The notes beneath the pieces are model-generated. The model had not been told where the DNA came from, searched no databases, and saw only the letters and a list, made by a program, of their open reading frames with translations. This document shows positions 1-5,765 of a stretch of DNA of 6,708 nucleotides, piece by piece. Numbering within the stretch: the first letter of the stretch is position 1; the number at the start of each line of letters is the position of its first letter. A program made the position numbers and the translations under genes. Source of the stretch: Elusimicrobiota bacterium (GTDB taxonomy: Bacteria > Elusimicrobiota > Elusimicrobia > 2-02-FULL-39-32); assembly GCA_023249835.1 (NCBI GenBank), contig JAHFBY010000094.1, forward strand, positions 1-6,708. The letters are read 5' to 3'.

Positions 1-1
1 C

Positions 2-382
2 GCAGGTTTGATTGTGAATTCAGGAAACATTATCGCAGCTAACGGCAACCTGGGCGTGGGCAACCATAACCCTGCCTCTAAACTTTACTTAAGTTCAGGA
101 ACTATTGTTATTGACGGCAATGTAAATAACTCCATCATCACTTCCGGCAACGTTGGCATTGGCTCTTTAGCTCCCACAGTAAAATTAGATGTGTCCGGCG
201 CAGTCAAAGTTGAGAGCTTTACGGTAGGCGGCAGCACTCTCGTAGTCACAGAACAAAGAGTGGGCATTGGCACCACCGGCCCCTCATCAAAGTTTGACTT
301 GATGGACGGATCTGTCACCATCCGCGGCAGCAATGCCGGTTTATTTGTAAATTCCGGCAATATCATTGCGGCTAATGGAAAT
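2..382 (+). repeat. 333-nt-period direct repeat inside the S74 protein (copies at 2-49 and 335-382)
   Basis: Nucleotides 2-49 encode AGLIVNSGNIIAANGN and nucleotides 335-382 encode AGLFVNSGNIIAANGN. The copies start exactly 333 nt (111 codons) apart and share 15 of 16 residues. At DNA level they differ at 13 of 48 positions, and 12 of those are synonymous third-codon changes. The period contains three of the shorter glycine-rich units, so this is a higher-order repeat. The first copy starts at the very edge of the window, which suggests that the array continues upstream. Confidence 0.8.
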
Positions 383-1039
383 GTTTTAATTGGCAATTCT
401 ACCGGCACAGCAAAACTGGATGTTAACGGGGGGATCATACGACAATATACGACCAATACCTCCAACCAGTATCTCGAAATTATAAGCGGTGTTATTAGTG
501 ACACAAACGGCTTACATATAACTAATGGGAGCACCGTTAACGGCGTCTACTTCTTAAATAGCGCTGGCAATGCGGCAATTGATGTTGGCAACACCATTAG
601 GTTCGTAATTGACACAAACGGCAATGTCGGGGTTGGAGATACGGACCCCTCTGAAGCTAAACTCGTGGTGAATGGAACTGCCGGCAATTTTACTGGAACA
701 TGGTCCAACCTATCTGACCGTAGGATGAAAAAGGACATCGAACCTCTGCAAAATTCTTTATCAACTATTCTTAAACTGCAAGGCGTGAGCTTTTATTGGA
801 AAGATCCATCAAGAGGAGCGGGACTGCAACGAGGATTCATAGCACAAGACGTTGAACCTGTTTTACCAGAATGGGTTACAACGCAAGCTGACGGCATGAA
901 AAGACTAGATAAAGTTGGGGTTGAAGCCCTCCTCCTTGAAGCGATCAAAGAGTTGAAAGCGGAAAAAGACACTGAGGTTAACGATTTTAAAAACCAGATC
1001 AAAGAACTGCAATCCCAAATCGATTCCATAAAGAAATAG
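2..1039 (+). CDS. Repetitive surface/fibre-like protein, C-terminal part, with peptidase S74 intramolecular chaperone domain (5' partial)
   Basis: The reading frame is open to the left edge. The TTG at 8-10 is not a credible start, because the two codons before it (Ala-Gly) belong to a repeat that recurs intact at 335-382, so the gene begins outside the window. The visible 345 codons hold five glycine-rich units of the form G-N-V-G-[IV]-G-x(n)-P-x-x-K-L-x-V-x-G (about nt 44-94, 146-199, 254-307, 377-430 and 620-676), typical of beta-structured trimeric fibres. From nt 713 comes the S74 domain: motif SDRRMKKDI with the expected Ser (713-715) and Lys (728-730) dyad, then GFIAQDVEPVLPEWV (about nt 830-880). 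In characterised S74 proteins this domain helps the fibre trimerise and then cuts itself off just before the Ser. The last 35 or so residues are a charged heptad-like coiled coil, also typical. I infer an exported or cell-surface protein. A prophage tail fibre is possible, but no other phage gene is visible. Confidence 0.88.
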   Translation, partial: AGLIVNSGNIIAANGNLGVGNHNPASKLYLSSGTIVIDGNVNNSIITSGNVGIGSLAPTVKLDVSGAVKVESFTVGGSTLVVTEQRVGIGTTGPSSKFDLMDGSVTIRGSNAGLFVNSGNIIAANGNVLIGNSTGTAKLDVNGGIIRQYTTNTSNQYLEIISGVISDTNGLHITNGSTVNGVYFLNSAGNAAIDVGNTIRFVIDTNGNVGVGDTDPSEAKLVVNGTAGNFTGTWSNLSDRRMKKDIEPLQNSLSTILKLQGVSFYWKDPSRGAGLQRGFIAQDVEPVLPEWVTTQADGMKRLDKVGVEALLLEAIKELKAEKDTEVNDFKNQIKELQSQIDSIKK

Positions 1040-1195
1040 CTGGATTTCGGTGAAAAAGTCTTAAAATACCGTCATTCCCCGAAGGGGAATCTAGTGACTT
1101 TAAATCGTTTAAAGCCGCTGGATCGCCCTTCGGGCGATGACAAATCAAATTTTGACACAGTACGAAAAGCCGGGTTTTTCACCGCAATCTAGCTA
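1037..1195. repeat. 159-bp inverted-repeat element (MITE/REP-like) in the convergent intergenic region
   Basis: A 21-nt arm at 1037-1057 matches the reverse complement of 1175-1195 at 19 of 21 positions; the shared core is CGGTGAAAAA / TTTTTCACCG. The arms enclose a second, independent palindrome (1071-1141). The match stops abruptly at both outer ends, as for terminal inverted repeats. I see no convincing flanking target-site duplication: the bases outside are AAGAAA on the left and AAGGAC on the right, and a TA duplication would be indistinguishable from the arm ends. There is no coding capacity. It may be a non-autonomous mobile element, an extragenic palindromic repeat, or a bidirectional transcription barrier between the two convergent genes. 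Besides this element, the intergenic stretch 1040-1212 holds nothing else I can support. Confidence 0.65.
1071..1141. repeat. 71-bp palindrome with two 7-bp hairpins and a central 14-bp imperfect stem
   Basis: Hairpin 1 is ATTCCCC, loop GAA, GGGGAAT (1074-1090). Hairpin 2 is ATCGCCC, loop TTC, GGGCGAT (1122-1138). GTC at 1071-1073 pairs with GAC at 1139-1141. Between the hairpins, 1091-1104 pairs with 1108-1121 around a TCG loop, with one A/C mismatch and two G-T wobbles. The whole could fold as a cruciform in DNA or a branched structure in RNA. No long T-tract follows either hairpin on either strand, so it is not a textbook Rho-independent terminator, although it could still stop or protect transcripts. 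Confidence 0.75.
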
Positions 1196-1212
1196 AAGGA
1201 CGTAGTTCAATT

Positions 1213-2373
1213 TTAGAAGTCTTGCGGTATGAATTTTCCGGACTGCACTTTATAGACTGTGATGGCTTTATTTTTTGTGTCACCCTTTTCGTCAAACTCG
1301 GTTTGGCCAAGCACGCCGTCGTAACGCAGCGCTTTCATAAACTCAATCATTTTTAAACGGTTAAAATCTTTTGACCCTTGGGTAATCCCGGCTTTTTCTA
1401 AAGCCAACAAGGCGATCATGGTCGCTTCATAGCTATAATGGTCATACGGCTGAATGTCCACGCCCGGATACTTTGCTTTAAATTTTTCTAAAAACGCTTG
1501 GGCAGAAGGAATTTTTTCTGGAGGAACGCCGACGTTGGTAATATAAGATCCTTCTGCGCTCTCACCCGCAAGCTTTAAAAATTCGTTTGTTTGCAAAGCG
1601 TCGCCCGAAAGGAACGCGGAATTTAAACCCAACTCCCGCGCTTGCCGAATCAAAAGGCCGCCTTCATTATAAATTCCGCCAAAAAACAGCGCTTGCGGAC
1701 GCCTCGTCTTGATGCGCGTGATCAAAGCTTTAAAATCTTTGTCTCCTACCGAAATCCCATCAAAAGAAAGAACCGTGCCGCCGTTTGTTTCAAACTGTTT
1801 TTTAAACTCCTCCGCCAACCCTTGACCGTAGGGGGTTTTGTCATGGACAATGGCTACGCTTTTTAGTTTAAATTTTTTAAACAAAAAATTGGCGGAAAAC
1901 TGCCCCTGAACGTCGTCCGTAGTGTTCACTCTAAAAATGACCTTGTTCCATTTCCAAGCGGGCTCTAATTGCTGCAAAGTTAACTTTGGATTGGTCGCCC
2001 CCGGAGTAATCATGAGCAAATCCTTGCGCGCATAAACTTGCGCCGCTGGGATAGAGCAGCCGGAATTAAAATGACCGATCACCGCCGCAATATTGTTATC
2101 TGAAACAATTTGGTTGGCTACGTTCACCGCCTCTTTAGGGTCAGCGCGGTCGTCAAAAGCTTTGAGTTCAATGACTCGACCAAACCGGCCCTGTTTGTTA
2201 ACCTCTTCCACCGCCAAATCCGCCCCGCGTTTCATGCCCAAACCCATAGCCGCAATGTCGCCGGTTAAAGGAACAGCCAAAGCCAGGCGATAAACTTCTT
2301 CTTGGGGCGAACAAGAAACCAGAAAGCCCGCAAACGATAACGAAATTAAGATGGCGCGCGATTTAATATTCAT
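1213..2373 (-). CDS. livJ: Branched-chain amino acid ABC transporter, substrate-binding lipoprotein (LivJ/LivK type)
   Basis: This 386-residue protein fits the periplasmic binding protein type I family that delivers leucine/isoleucine/valine or related amino acids to LivHMGF. The N-terminus is a lipoprotein signal: positive residues, a hydrophobic stretch, and lipobox LVSC with Cys21 as the predicted lipidated residue. The mature protein opens with the typical YRLALAVPLTGD (28-39). The ligand-binding loop region GHFNSGCS (100-107) and GATNP (125-129) is conserved, as are HDKTPYGQGLA (178-187), FDGISVGDKDF (204-214) and FFGGIYNEGG (230-239). E. coli LivJ/LivK are soluble, so the lipid anchor is a difference, though common in other phyla. 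The gene is last in the liv cluster, 43 nt after livF, with an A-rich and Shine-Dalgarno-poor leader. The symbol is by family; the ligand could be another amino acid, amide or urea-like solute. Confidence 0.9.
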   Translation of the reverse strand: MNIKSRAILISLSFAGFLVSCSPQEEVYRLALAVPLTGDIAAMGLGMKRGADLAVEEVNKQGRFGRVIELKAFDDRADPKEAVNVANQIVSDNNIAAVIGHFNSGCSIPAAQVYARKDLLMITPGATNPKLTLQQLEPAWKWNKVIFRVNTTDDVQGQFSANFLFKKFKLKSVAIVHDKTPYGQGLAEEFKKQFETNGGTVLSFDGISVGDKDFKALITRIKTRRPQALFFGGIYNEGGLLIRQARELGLNSAFLSGDALQTNEFLKLAGESAEGSYITNVGVPPEKIPSAQAFLEKFKAKYPGVDIQPYDHYSYEATMIALLALEKAGITQGSKDFNRLKMIEFMKALRYDGVLGQTEFDEKGDTKNKAITVYKVQSGKFIPQDF

Positions 2374-2381
2374 ATTTTTTT

Positions 2382-2410
2382 AGTTTACAAATTTGTGATT
2401 TCATTTGCAA
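2382..2410 (-). promoter_or_regulatory. Possible weak promoter before the binding-protein gene
   Basis: On the minus strand the livF-to-livJ gap contains TTGCAA (2405-2410), 17 nt, then TAAACT (2382-2387). Each hexamer matches 4 of 6 positions of the sigma-70 consensus. A start site would fall almost on the ATG, giving a nearly leaderless message, which fits the absence of a Shine-Dalgarno sequence but makes the call weak. The same gap has two short palindromes, TTTGCAAA (2404-2411) and ACAAATTTGT (2387-2396). Extra transcription of a binding protein relative to its permease would make biological sense, but the match could be chance in AT-rich DNA. Confidence 0.2.
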
Positions 2411-2416
2411 AACGAG

Positions 2417-3118
2417 TTATCCTAAATAGGCTTCCTGCACCAACGGATTATTTAACAGCTCGCCGCTCAATCCCGAAAGCGCTATTTGTCCATTTTCTAA
2501 AACGTACCCGCGTTTGGCAATGGAAAGAGAAATTTGCGCGTTTTGTTCAACCAAAAGTATCGTGAGTCCCTGCCGGCTGATATTTTTAATCGTGGAATAA
2601 ATTTTTTCCACTATCACCGGCGCCAAGCCCATGGAAGGTTCATCTAACAGCAACAATTTAGGCTCGGCCATTAGCGCGCGTGCAATGGCTAACATTTGCT
2701 GTTCGCCGCCGGACAAGGTTCCCCCCAATTGGCTTGCGCGCTCTTTAAGCAATGGGAAGATACGGTATGCTTCTTCTAGCCTTTTATCTAAAATTGCTTT
2801 TTTTTGGCCGTATGCGCCCAACTCCAGGTTTTCTAAAACCGTTAAACGGGAAAAGATCCTCCTTCCTTCCGGAACGTGCGCTATTCCTAAACGCGCAATT
2901 TTATGCATCGGCACGCCGGACAACGCCCCGCCTTCAAAAGAAACCTCCCCTTCATCCAGCCTAAACACTCCGGAAATGGCTTTTAATAATGTTGTTTTCC
3001 CTGACCCGTTTGCGCCGATCACCGTCACTATTTCACCTTGATCCACCTTTAAAGAAACATCTTTTAAGGCGCTGATTTTCTTGCCGTACACCACAGAAAG
3101 CGAGCGGCATTCAAGCAT
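2417..3118 (-). CDS. livF: Branched-chain amino acid ABC transporter, ATP-binding protein LivF
   Basis: One of the two cytoplasmic ATPases of the importer, 233 residues, the usual length for LivF. Walker A is GANGSGKTT (35-43), the signature LSGGEQQ (135-141), and Walker B LLLLDE (155-160). Two features mark it as LivF, not LivG. The Q-loop region reads VPEGRRIFSRLTVLENL (82-98), with Glu where most ABC proteins have Gln. The switch region reads LVEQNA (189-194), with Gln in place of the usual His. The C-terminus EAYLG is also characteristic. The ATG lies inside the end of livG: the reading frames overlap by 8 nt (3111-3118), suggesting coupled translation. It should pair with LivG as a heterodimer under LivH/LivM. 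Confidence 0.96.
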   Translation of the reverse strand: MLECRSLSVVYGKKISALKDVSLKVDQGEIVTVIGANGSGKTTLLKAISGVFRLDEGEVSFEGGALSGVPMHKIARLGIAHVPEGRRIFSRLTVLENLELGAYGQKKAILDKRLEEAYRIFPLLKERASQLGGTLSGGEQQMLAIARALMAEPKLLLLDEPSMGLAPVIVEKIYSTIKNISRQGLTILLVEQNAQISLSIAKRGYVLENGQIALSGLSGELLNNPLVQEAYLG

Positions 3119-3878
3119 TTGACTCTTGCCCCAAATACGCCTCGATCACTTTGGGATCCACACGAATTTCGCTAGGTTTCCCGTCGGCAATTTTCACCCC
3201 ATGGTCCAACACCACGATACGGTCGGACACTTTCATTACCAACCGCATACGATGTTCAATTAAGAATACGGTTACGCCTTGAGCGCGTATGCGCCTAATT
3301 AAATCCATCAGCTCTTCGCTTTCTTTAGAGTTCATGCCGGCGGTAGGCTCGTCTAAGAGCAACAAACGCGGTTCAGAAGCCAGCGCGCGCGCGATTTCCA
3401 GTCTCCTCTGGCTTCCATAATCCAAATTCTTAGCGACTTCATTGGCCTGGGAATACAGCCCCGTAAAGTTCAGCATTTCCAAAGCGTTTTCTTCAATTTG
3501 AGATTCTTCTTCATAAAAAGAACGGGTGCGGAAAAGCGCCGGCAAAATTTCGTTGCGCGTTCGGCAATGCCTGCCAACCATAACGTTTTCAACCGCGCTC
3601 ATTTCCGCAAAAAGCCGTATATTTTGAAACGTGCGCGCCATTCCTCTAGCCGCTATCCAATGGGCAGATTCGCGGTCAATCCGTTCCCCGGAAAAATGCA
3701 CTTCGCCTTGATCCGGATGAACAATGCCCGTAAGCATATTAAAAAATGTCGTTTTACCCGCGCCGTTGGGACCGATCAAACTGACGATTTCACCCGCCAA
3801 GATCTTCAGGTTAACTTCAGTTAAAGCTTTCAGTCCGCCAAACTTCTTACTTATATTCCTAGCGTCTAAGAGGTTCAT
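3111..3878 (-). CDS. livG: Branched-chain amino acid ABC transporter, ATP-binding protein LivG
   Basis: The second ATPase of the importer, 255 residues, normal for LivG. Walker A is GPNGAGKTT (36-44), the Q-loop Gln is at about 85 in RTFQNIRLF, Walker B is LLLLDE (172-177) and the switch His is at 209 in LIEHRM. The opening segment, with FGGLKALTEVNL (13-24), and the segment VSDRIVVLDHGVKIADG (217-233) are diagnostic. The signature loop reads LDYGSQRR (152-159), where the generic motif is LSGGQ and many LivG proteins have LSYGQQRR or LPYG. The position after the switch His is Arg, a variable place in this family. The start is 6 nt after the livM stop, with GAGG four nt upstream of ATG overlapping the livM stop codon, so the two are probably translationally coupled. 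Confidence 0.96.
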   Translation of the reverse strand: MNLLDARNISKKFGGLKALTEVNLKILAGEIVSLIGPNGAGKTTFFNMLTGIVHPDQGEVHFSGERIDRESAHWIAARGMARTFQNIRLFAEMSAVENVMVGRHCRTRNEILPALFRTRSFYEEESQIEENALEMLNFTGLYSQANEVAKNLDYGSQRRLEIARALASEPRLLLLDEPTAGMNSKESEELMDLIRRIRAQGVTVFLIEHRMRLVMKVSDRIVVLDHGVKIADGKPSEIRVDPKVIEAYLGQESNA

Positions 3879-3882
3879 AGAT

Positions 3883-3894
3883 CCTCAATCCTCG
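3883..3894 (-). promoter_or_regulatory. Shine-Dalgarno region for livG
   Basis: The minus strand before the livG ATG contains two GAGG copies, at 3883-3886 (4-nt spacer) and 3891-3894 (12-nt spacer). Neither is at the ideal spacing of about 7 nt, but together they are the clearest purine-rich ribosome site in this operon. The first overlaps the TGA stop of livM (3885-3887), so a ribosome terminating on livM is already positioned to restart on livG. Confidence 0.45.
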
Positions 3895-4859
3895 ATTCTT
3901 TGCAGCTCCAGTTGTCTGCGGGAAGATGGGACCAACCCTTGCGGACGAAAAATAATGACCAAAACCAAAGCCACCCCAAAAATTAAGTAGCGGTAATGGA
4001 TAAACGTTCCCCCTAAAACCACTTGTAAAATTTGCGGTAACGCCGATATCAAAAGCGCCCCGGTCACAGCGCCGGCAATGGAAGTCATTCCCCCAACCAC
4101 AATCATGCTCACCACTAAAACCGACTCCCAAAACGTAAAAGATTCAGGGGTAACAAAATTTTCCCAATGCACAAAAATGGAGCCCGCCACAGCCGCAAAT
4201 ACAGCGCTGACGCTAAACGCCAAAATCTTGAACTTGGTGACCGCAACGCCGGTCAACTCGGCCGCGATTTCATCTTCGCGTATAGCTGTCCAAGCGCGTC
4301 CAATTCGAGAATTTTCCAGCCGCATAGAAAAAACAGCGCCTAAAATAGCCGTGGCTAAAATTAAATAGTAAAAATGAAGGTTGTCCGTAAAGGTAAAATG
4401 ATAAATTTGCACCAACCCCATCGACTGGCCAACCGCCGGCAATCCTTTTGGGCCGTTCGTTAAAGAATCGCAATTGTTAAAAAATATGCGCGTCATTTCA
4501 CCAAAGCCAAGGGTGGCAATCGCCAGATAGTCTCCCCTTAACCGCAACACCGAAGCGCCCAACAAGAACCGAACGAACACGGTTACGGCAACCGCAACCG
4601 CGGTCGCAGCCCAAAAATTCCACCCGTGAATTGACAAAATCGCCGAAGTGTAGGCGCCGATCGCATAAAATGCCATGAACCCAAGATCAAACAATCCCGC
4701 TAGCCCCAAGGTTAAATTAAGGCCTAAAGCCAAAACCACATATAGTCCGGTGATCCCTAAAATTCGAATGATATAAGCGTAAGGTGTGTTCACGAACAGC
4801 GGGGGCAAAAAAACAAATCCACTCAACAAAAAAAACAATGAAATTTTTTTAGGGTTCAC
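3885..4859 (-). CDS. livM: Branched-chain amino acid ABC transporter, permease LivM
   Basis: An inner-membrane permease of 324 residues with roughly eight to ten hydrophobic segments, forming the transport channel with LivH. Family landmarks are the conserved LNLTLGLAGLFDLGFMAFYA (47-66), LRLRGDYLAIATLGFGEM (105-122), the loop NGPKGL (135-140), and the cytoplasmic coupling loop GRAWTAIREDEIAAELTGV (187-205) that contacts the ATPases. FRPQGL (304-309) lies near the C-terminus. The start codon is GTG at 4857-4859, chosen because it overlaps the livH stop in a GTGA arrangement and gives the expected short N-terminus before the first membrane helix. No strong Shine-Dalgarno sequence precedes it, which fits stop-restart coupling. 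Its C-terminus is short, ending soon after the last helix, with no fused domain. Confidence 0.95.
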   Translation of the reverse strand: MNPKKISLFFLLSGFVFLPPLFVNTPYAYIIRILGITGLYVVLALGLNLTLGLAGLFDLGFMAFYAIGAYTSAILSIHGWNFWAATAVAVAVTVFVRFLLGASVLRLRGDYLAIATLGFGEMTRIFFNNCDSLTNGPKGLPAVGQSMGLVQIYHFTFTDNLHFYYLILATAILGAVFSMRLENSRIGRAWTAIREDEIAAELTGVAVTKFKILAFSVSAVFAAVAGSIFVHWENFVTPESFTFWESVLVVSMIVVGGMTSIAGAVTGALLISALPQILQVVLGGTFIHYRYLIFGVALVLVIIFRPQGLVPSSRRQLELQRIED

Positions 4860-5755
4860 ACTTTTTCACTCACTCGTTCACCCAATAACCCTTCCGGGCG
4901 AACCAGTAAAACTAAAATCAAAACCGCAAAAGAAAAAATATCCTTCCACTCTGAACCCCCGGGGATATACCCTGCTCCCAACGACTCTAAAATTCCAATA
5001 AGAAGCCCGCCTAAAACGGCTCCGGTCACATTGCCGATTCCACCCAACACAGCGGCCGTGAACGCTTTAATGCCCACTAAAAATCCCATGTTATATTTAA
5101 TCGAGCCATAATACATTCCGTTGAGGAGGGCAGCGGCGCCGCCTAACGCTCCGCCAATTAAAAAGGCAAGCGAGATGATGCGCTCGGTTGGAATTCCGGA
5201 GAATTCGGCCATCATCCTATCCCCGGCGGTAGCGCGCATGGCTTTTCCCAAAGATGTTTTTTGAATAAAAAAGCGCAAAAACCCCATAAGCAAAAAAGAC
5301 ACCGCGATCACTAAAATTTGCAGAGAACTGATTTGGCTGTTCCCCAACTCTAAATGCCACAGGGGAACAATGCGCGGGAACGGCACAGACTGGTTGGTCA
5401 CGAACAGAAAAACTAAGTTTTGCAAGAAAATGGAAACGCCAATCGCAGAAATGAGCGGAGCCAACCGCGAAGCGTGCCGCAACGGTTTATATGCGACCCG
5501 TTCAATTAAGGCTCCGGTCACGGCGCTCGCAAACATTGCCAAAAGCAACGCTAATAATAATTGCATAAAGGCAGGCAACCCGGACACCCAACTTAAAGAC
5601 AGCGCCCCTAGAGCAAAGAACGCGCCCAACATAAATATTTCAGAATGCGCGAAATTGACCATCAACAAAATTCCATAGACCAAGGTATATCCCAAAGCAA
5701 TAAGCGCATAGATAGAGCCCAGCGCCAATCCATTGATCAACTGTTGAACGAACAT
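4856..5755 (-). CDS. livH: Branched-chain amino acid ABC transporter, permease LivH
   Basis: The partner inner-membrane permease, 299 residues, standard LivH length, with about eight hydrophobic segments. It opens with the classic LINGLALGSIYALIALGYTL (6-25). It also has VNFAHSEIFMLGAF (33-46; the usual family form is NFAHG), ERVAYKPLRHASRLAPLIS (85-103), the cytoplasmic coupling loop GKAMRATAGDRMMAEFSGI (170-188), GIKAFTAAVLGGIGNVTGAVLGG (in 228-250) and VRPEGLLG (285-292). The ATG is 10 nt downstream of the acyltransferase stop and has no obvious Shine-Dalgarno sequence, so translation may depend on ribosomes arriving from the upstream gene. It is the first liv gene of the cluster in transcription order. 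Confidence 0.95.
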   Translation of the reverse strand: MFVQQLINGLALGSIYALIALGYTLVYGILLMVNFAHSEIFMLGAFFALGALSLSWVSGLPAFMQLLLALLLAMFASAVTGALIERVAYKPLRHASRLAPLISAIGVSIFLQNLVFLFVTNQSVPFPRIVPLWHLELGNSQISSLQILVIAVSFLLMGFLRFFIQKTSLGKAMRATAGDRMMAEFSGIPTERIISLAFLIGGALGGAAALLNGMYYGSIKYNMGFLVGIKAFTAAVLGGIGNVTGAVLGGLLIGILESLGAGYIPGGSEWKDIFSFAVLILVLLVRPEGLLGERVSEKV

Positions 5756-5765
5756 GTTTAATTAT

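Noticed and set aside
85..534. A 149-codon open frame on the minus strand opposite the S74 gene
   Set aside because: It is antisense to clear repeat coding sequence. Its Pro/Leu/Val-rich translation mirrors the Gly/Asn-rich repeats, and it has no recognisable domain.
1071..1160. Rho-independent terminator for the S74 gene or the liv operon
   Set aside because: The hairpins are strong, but none is followed by a proper T-tract on the relevant strand. A termination role remains possible but is not shown by the sequence.
1164..1180. Small hairpin GAAAA...TTTTC next to the right arm of the inverted repeat
   Set aside because: The stem is only five A/T-rich pairs and overlaps the terminal repeat; it is too weak to call separately.
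1037..1195. CRISPR or tandem repeat array
   Set aside because: There is only one inverted structure, with no regularly spaced direct repeats.
1030..1199. Target-site duplication AAAG flanking the inverted repeat
   Set aside because: AAAG occurs near both ends (1030-1033 and 1195-1198) but does not abut the arms symmetrically, so it is probably chance.
3498..3824. Plus-strand open frames opposite livG (and similar ones opposite livF, livM, livH and the acyltransferase)
   Set aside because: They lie entirely within well-conserved genes on the other strand and show no family motifs.
3859..4131. Minus-strand open frame overlapping the end of livM in another frame
   Set aside because: The livM frame here contains conserved family sequence up to FRPQGL. 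The alternative frame has no recognisable features.
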